Part shown: in pieces, positions 60,101 to 64,000 of the stretch
Position numbering within the stretch: the stretch's first letter is position 1
How the letters are laid out: every line of letters begins with the position of its first letter
DNA from: Hexactinellida sp. DTS-2022
Taxonomy: Eukaryota; Porifera; Hexactinellida
DNA: 64,000 nt
Assembly (NCBI GenBank): GCA_028753945.1
Contig: JAPNXP010000012.1
Location: forward strand, 124,001-188,000
Direction of reading: 5' to 3'
The notes under the pieces: model-generated
Seen by the model: only the letters and a program-made list of their open reading frames with translations
Databases searched by the model: none
What the model was told of the DNA's origin: nothing
Position numbers and translations under genes: made by a program

Positions 60101-62161
60101 AGAAAAAGTCCTTCTCACCGAAAAAGTATATTTACATAGAATTGATATGCAACTTCTTTATTGAAATCCATATACCTTATTAGTTAAATGCAACTAGGAG
60201 GATGGTACGGTCATGCCTGATCTGCCAACAATTAATTATACTTTTCCACTTTAGATGGTAAACCCGCTGATGAATATTTACAACTCTCGCCAGATGACCA
60301 GGTGCGACTGCTCCAAGATAAGCTGGACGAGACACGAGCCATCCTCTCCTCAGGTATTTGTGATCCGATACACTAGCATCAGCTTGTTAATCTGATTACT
60401 TTGGTTAGCGATCGTTTGTGTAGCGAGGTTAATTTAAATGGAATTGTGAATTAATGAATTATCTACTGTTAATATATAAAGGATTTCGAATTACTTCTCT
60501 CCCTTTATCTGATATAGCAGCTACAAGAAAGGTTCTCGTGAGAAGCCTCAAAGAGCAGATTGTGAATTTAGTCAACCAACATGGCCTGACTAATGTTATA
60601 TTGGAACACAAGTTATCAGGTACACTCTCCAGATGATCCAAGCATTTGCAACTTATTTTATAATCGCGCATTTCTAGAATCCGATTCTGTCGCCACAGAG
60701 CCAGGAAAAGCAGAAATTTCTGCGAAAAAGAAACGTAAGTGGACAGAGGTTGACACTCCCCCTTCGGATATAAAATCCAGTTTGAGAATGACACCTTGCA
60801 GGAGAGCTGCTCTCTCGTGGTAAGTCCATAACCATTTCCCAATCCGTTTCAAAAGCTACAAACCATTTATTTAACTATATAGTGCGAGACAGAATAGCGA
60901 GGAGCACGCCACGCCCCATTCTCCCAAGCCCAAGTCCCCAGTAACGAAGCGCGTCAGACAGGATGAGGACAAACAGGAGTCCGTTTCAGAACAGCTCCCT
61001 TCTTCCCAGGAAACTAACGTTACTAACATTTCTAGTGACAAAGGTACACCATAATTCCTCTATCATAATGCTCCCTTAAAATAGCTTAAACATGCTGTCA
61101 GGTTCTATAAAAAGTAACTCGAGCAAGAAGAAGAAGCGACACGCCTACTACTACCGCCTCTCTCACGAGAAGAGGAAGAAGTCCGCGAGGAAGCAGCTCA
61201 ATTCCGAGCACAGTTCCGAAGCAGACCAGGATTCGATCCCTCCCAACACGCCGGAAGTTCTCACGCCCTCGCAGAACTCGAGTGAAGCTACCAAAGACTT
61301 CACCGATGCCCGTCCGCGCACGCGTAGCATGTCCCAGACCATGGATCTCCCCCCGCTCTTCTTCCACCCGGACCCTCACCTGCTCGTCACGCAGAAAGTG
61401 CGATTAAATCCAGACTCATTTTTCTCTGACCGAACACCTCCCTCTACTAGCCTAAGCGAAGAGGTGACTTCACAACAACAGTCCCCCACGGAGGAATCTG
61501 ATCCTATTCCGCATAGAGTTACGCGACAGAGGTACAAGGAGGACCATCTGCAGGCGATTCCTGAGAAACAGATGCTGACATTTCAAGATCCAGCAATCAA
61601 GAACGAGGTTACTACCGTGGCGTCAAGGCCTGAAGAGATTGAGAATAACGTAGAGATTTGGGATTTCCACCACTTAGACTTGGTATGGGCTAAATGCGCT
61701 GGCTACCCTTCTTATCCTGCAATCGTAAGTTTACTTTTCTGTCATTTCCAATCATTTCATTCATAGTTCCATTTTTCTTAGGTCGTTGATCCTAAACTAG
61801 CTAAGCAAACAAACAAGTCACGAGACCAGTTCATTCCTGTACCGAAGAAAGAAGTGTTAGATGACAAGTCCGCCAAGCCAGACTTCTTGTTAGTGAACTT
61901 CTTTGACTCGAAGAGGACATGGTAAGTACTGCTCTTAATCCACATTCGTAGATACTAGTTCATAAATTACTTTTGATAATCACTCGATCCAGGCAGTGGC
62001 TACCTCCCTCCAAGCTCCTGCCCCTCGGCGAGGACAACAGGGACGATTCTAAACTGAAGGAAGTGAAGGGTTCGCACCTCAAACTGTCTGTCAACGAAGC
62101 TTACCTTAGAGCCAATAAGTTTTCCAGCGAAAAACATTCAGTTCCAAATAGCAATTACTAG
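57140..62161 (+). CDS. BRPF1: BRPF chromatin reader, scaffold of MOZ/MORF and HBO1 acetyltransferases
   Basis: About eleven exons; exon 1 is 57140-58141 and the last runs from about 61993 to TAG at 62161. The ATG at 57140 is preferred to 57110 because CCTATTTAG sits just before it. BRPF proteins join KAT6/KAT7 to ING and MEAF6 and read histone H3. Domains in order: a C2H2 finger ([18 protein letters not shown]); an enhancer-of-polycomb-like segment ([17 protein letters not shown]); PHD1 ([19 protein letters not shown]); a zinc knuckle and extended PHD2 ([26 protein letters not shown]); a bromodomain at about 59690-60085 with the acetyl-lysine Asn in [10 protein letters not shown]; a basic disordered stretch; and a PWWP domain ([18 protein letters not shown], then [16 protein letters not shown]). 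It is full architecture. The paralogue (BRPF1/BRD1/BRPF3) cannot be assigned; introns include one of about 170 bp. Confidence 0.92.
59273..59329 (+). repeat. 28/29 bp tandem duplication in a BRPF intron
   Basis: Two adjacent copies, 59273-59300 and 59301-59329, differing by one inserted T. They enlarge the intron between the exons ending KLSHQ and beginning DLSIEEL. A recent slippage or duplication event. Confidence 0.9.
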
Positions 62162-62439
62162 ATTTATAAGGCAATCTGTTTTGTGAATCGATTCTCACTT
62201 ATCTTTTAATTTTCCCCAGTAAGGCATGGCAGCTCTGGCATTTCGCCAGAAAATTTCAAAGTTAAACGTTTGTGGTTTGTGATCATTTGAAGGCATTCGA
62301 TATTTTCATTTCTAGAAACAATTAATTGAATAACCATGTGGTCTACCCACTGTTTATTATACATTGTATGCAGATAGCTAATAACCTGATTATCAGCTGT
62401 TCAACTGTAAACTAGCTTGCACCTAACTTATATTCGTAT

Positions 62440-64000
62440 ATGTCGAAACGGCGCAATCAGGTGCTAAACTCCAGCTCCGAGGATGAAGACGACTCTGACG
62501 TTGAAATAAACAAGCGCCCCAAGCCTGCTACCTCGGACTCGTCCACAGACGGCAGCGATCTGGACTGGACCGTGGACGGAGGCGCCAGTGCCAAGCAGAA
62601 GAAGAAGGTAGCGCCGGCAGGGGGCGCTAGCCACGAGACAGAGAGGGCGGAAAGGAATTCCTCGAACAGCCCTGGAGACAGCTGGGAGTCCGGAGAGGAT
62701 AAGTCTGCTAGTGTGAATGGAGAGTCCGATTCCGACTCCCTGGTCCAGTCCTCTGAGTCCGCTTCCGTGTCCCCTGAGGAGTCTACGTCAGAGGCTGACG
62801 AGTTCAGCGACGGGCTGGACAGCGACCTGAAGGGGGGCCCCGAGGACAGGGCCCTGCTGGAGGAAATGACGGAGGCGGAGCGGGAGCAGGAGATCTACAG
62901 ACGGCTGGAGAACCGGGAGCGACTGCAGATGCGCAAGAAAATGTCTAAACAAATGAAGAAGGATCGCCGAGAAAAGGAGGAGAGAGAACGGCCGGAGAAA
63001 GCGAGGGAACGGAGTGAGAAGAAGCGACAGAACGAAGAGAAGGAGCTGCTGAATGAGTACAGCAGGAGATCTGATCGTAAGCGGAAGCAGACGGACACGA
63101 GGAGATCTGAAGCTATCGACCAACTCAAGCAGAACAGGTTGCTGCAGAGAGAGAAGCAGGAGAGCGAGGTCACTAACGAGGAACCTGACTCTGTCCAGAA
63201 GGAGTCTCCTAAAAAGAAACGACAATATACGGTACCCAGTTCTATCAGCTTATATAGTGCTAGTATTATTCACATCTCTGTTTAGGTCGAAGGAGTATAC
63301 GGAAGCGATTCCGAAGACGAATTCCGGGATAGGTTTAAACCTGGGTCATGGAGTGGAGACGAAGAGCTGGTTTACGGGCTAAAGCGGTCTCTACACCGCC
63401 TCCCTATCTCTTCTGTGGAGGAGATCAACAAGATCAGGATGTCCCGGTTCCGTCTGGACTCCTGGGTGCACATGCCGTACTTTAACGATGTTGTTCTTGG
63501 AACCTACGTTAGAATTGGAATCGGGGCTAACGAAGGAAAGAGCATATACCGGGTAGCGGAGGTGACTGAGATCGTAGAAACACCTAAAGTATACAATATA
63601 ATAAACAATCCTACCAACAAGGCATTGAGGCTAAAACACGGGTCACAGGTATACATTTATATAGAATAAAGTTATATAAACGAATGCTTGAATTGAGTAA
63701 ACATTTAGGAGAGAGTATTCAGGATGCAATTCGTTTCAAACGCAGATATAACAAAGTCTGAATTCGACAAGTGGCGATCAGCTGTGAGTTATGCGGGCTT
63801 GAGACTGCCTACCAAACTGGACATTCGGAAGAGATCTAAAATGATTGAAGAAGCAAAGGGGATAATTCTGAATAACGAGGAGATTGGATTGATTGTGAAA
63901 GAGAAAGAAAGGTTCCGGAAAGCACCGACTAACTACGCAATGGCGAAAGCGCGATTAAGTGCCGCGAAAGATATAGCCGAGTTTGAAGAGAACTTTGATG
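62440..64000 (+). CDS. RTF1: RTF1, Paf1-complex Plus3 protein (3' end outside window)
   Basis: Exons 62440-63231, 63286-63648 and 63709 to beyond the window. RTF1 promotes H2B ubiquitylation and elongation with the Paf1 complex and SPT5. Seen: an acidic Ser-rich N-terminus (NSSSEDEDDSDVEI); a Glu/Arg/Lys-rich helical region; the histone-modification-domain-like stretch near the exon 1 end; and the Plus3 domain (ISSVEEINKIRMSRFRLDSW, VRIGIGANEGKSIYRVAEV, ALRLKHGSQERVFRMQFVSN). After it comes EKERFRKAPTNYAMAKA, as in human. The coding sequence is still open at base 64000. Introns are 54 and 60 bp. Confidence 0.93.

Noticed and set aside
1-64000. Bacterial contamination, prophage or CRISPR content
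   Set aside because: Short GT-AG introns, animal-specific genes and AT-rich UTRs throughout; no direct-repeat array or phage gene found.

Overview
The window is nuclear DNA from a gene-dense, intron-containing animal. Every protein gene I could name has its closest remembered relative in animals: RIF1, BCAP31, TMEM106, YTHDC1, SNX9, selenoprotein MSRB1, MTREX, HUWE1, ABHD16A, TAF1, SDCCAG8, SENP6/7, WDR91, BRPF and RTF1. Genes are separated by about 80-980 bp. Introns are mostly 46-66 bp, AT-rich and GT-AG. Where vertebrates have paralogue families (SNX9/18/33, BRPF1/2/3, TMEM106A/B/C, SENP6/7) only one member lies in this window. This suggests an early-branching metazoan with a compact genome. 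A sponge, perhaps a glass sponge, is my best guess; this is inference and no species-diagnostic marker was found.

Layout, left to right: RIF1 3' end (1-1802); a p190RhoGAP-like pseudo-GTPase protein without a GAP domain (2446-4638); BCAP31; CCZ1; TMEM106; YTHDC1; SNX9-type sorting nexin; an unrecognised acidic protein; selenoprotein MSRB1 (in-frame TGA); MTREX/MTR4 (16341-20038); giant ubiquitin ligase HUWE1 (20176-39879); RIOK2; TAF1 (1643 codons, no intron); PBLD; SDCCAG8; SENP6/7-type SUMO protease; WDR91; a DRAM/TMEM150-type membrane protein; a BRPF chromatin reader; and the 5' part of RTF1. HUWE1 carries three complete genes in its introns: antisense mitochondrial GATB (23172-24737), a tRNA-Ser(CGA) (28896-28977), and sense-strand ABHD16A (37266-38840), which sits inside the intron that splits the HECT catalytic domain.

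Two architectural features stand out. First, 21 of 22 protein genes are on the + strand, and nearly all have an acceptor-like (T/C/A)AG a few to about 35 nt before the start codon. Together these suggest polycistronic transcription and/or spliced-leader trans-splicing. Second, genes are either completely intronless, even very long ones (TAF1, YTHDC1, SENP6/7, the p190-like gene), or intron-bearing in the ordinary animal way (HUWE1, BRPF, WDR91, MTREX, RTF1). This suggests cDNA-mediated intron loss at many loci.

Functionally the set is housekeeping: transcription and chromatin (TAF1, BRPF, RTF1, RIF1), nuclear RNA handling (YTHDC1, MTREX), 40S maturation (RIOK2), ubiquitin and SUMO (HUWE1, SENP6/7), endolysosome traffic (CCZ1, SNX9, WDR91, TMEM106, DRAM-like) and ER or lipid functions (BCAP31, ABHD16A). 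No mobile element, CRISPR array or viral sequence was recognised.
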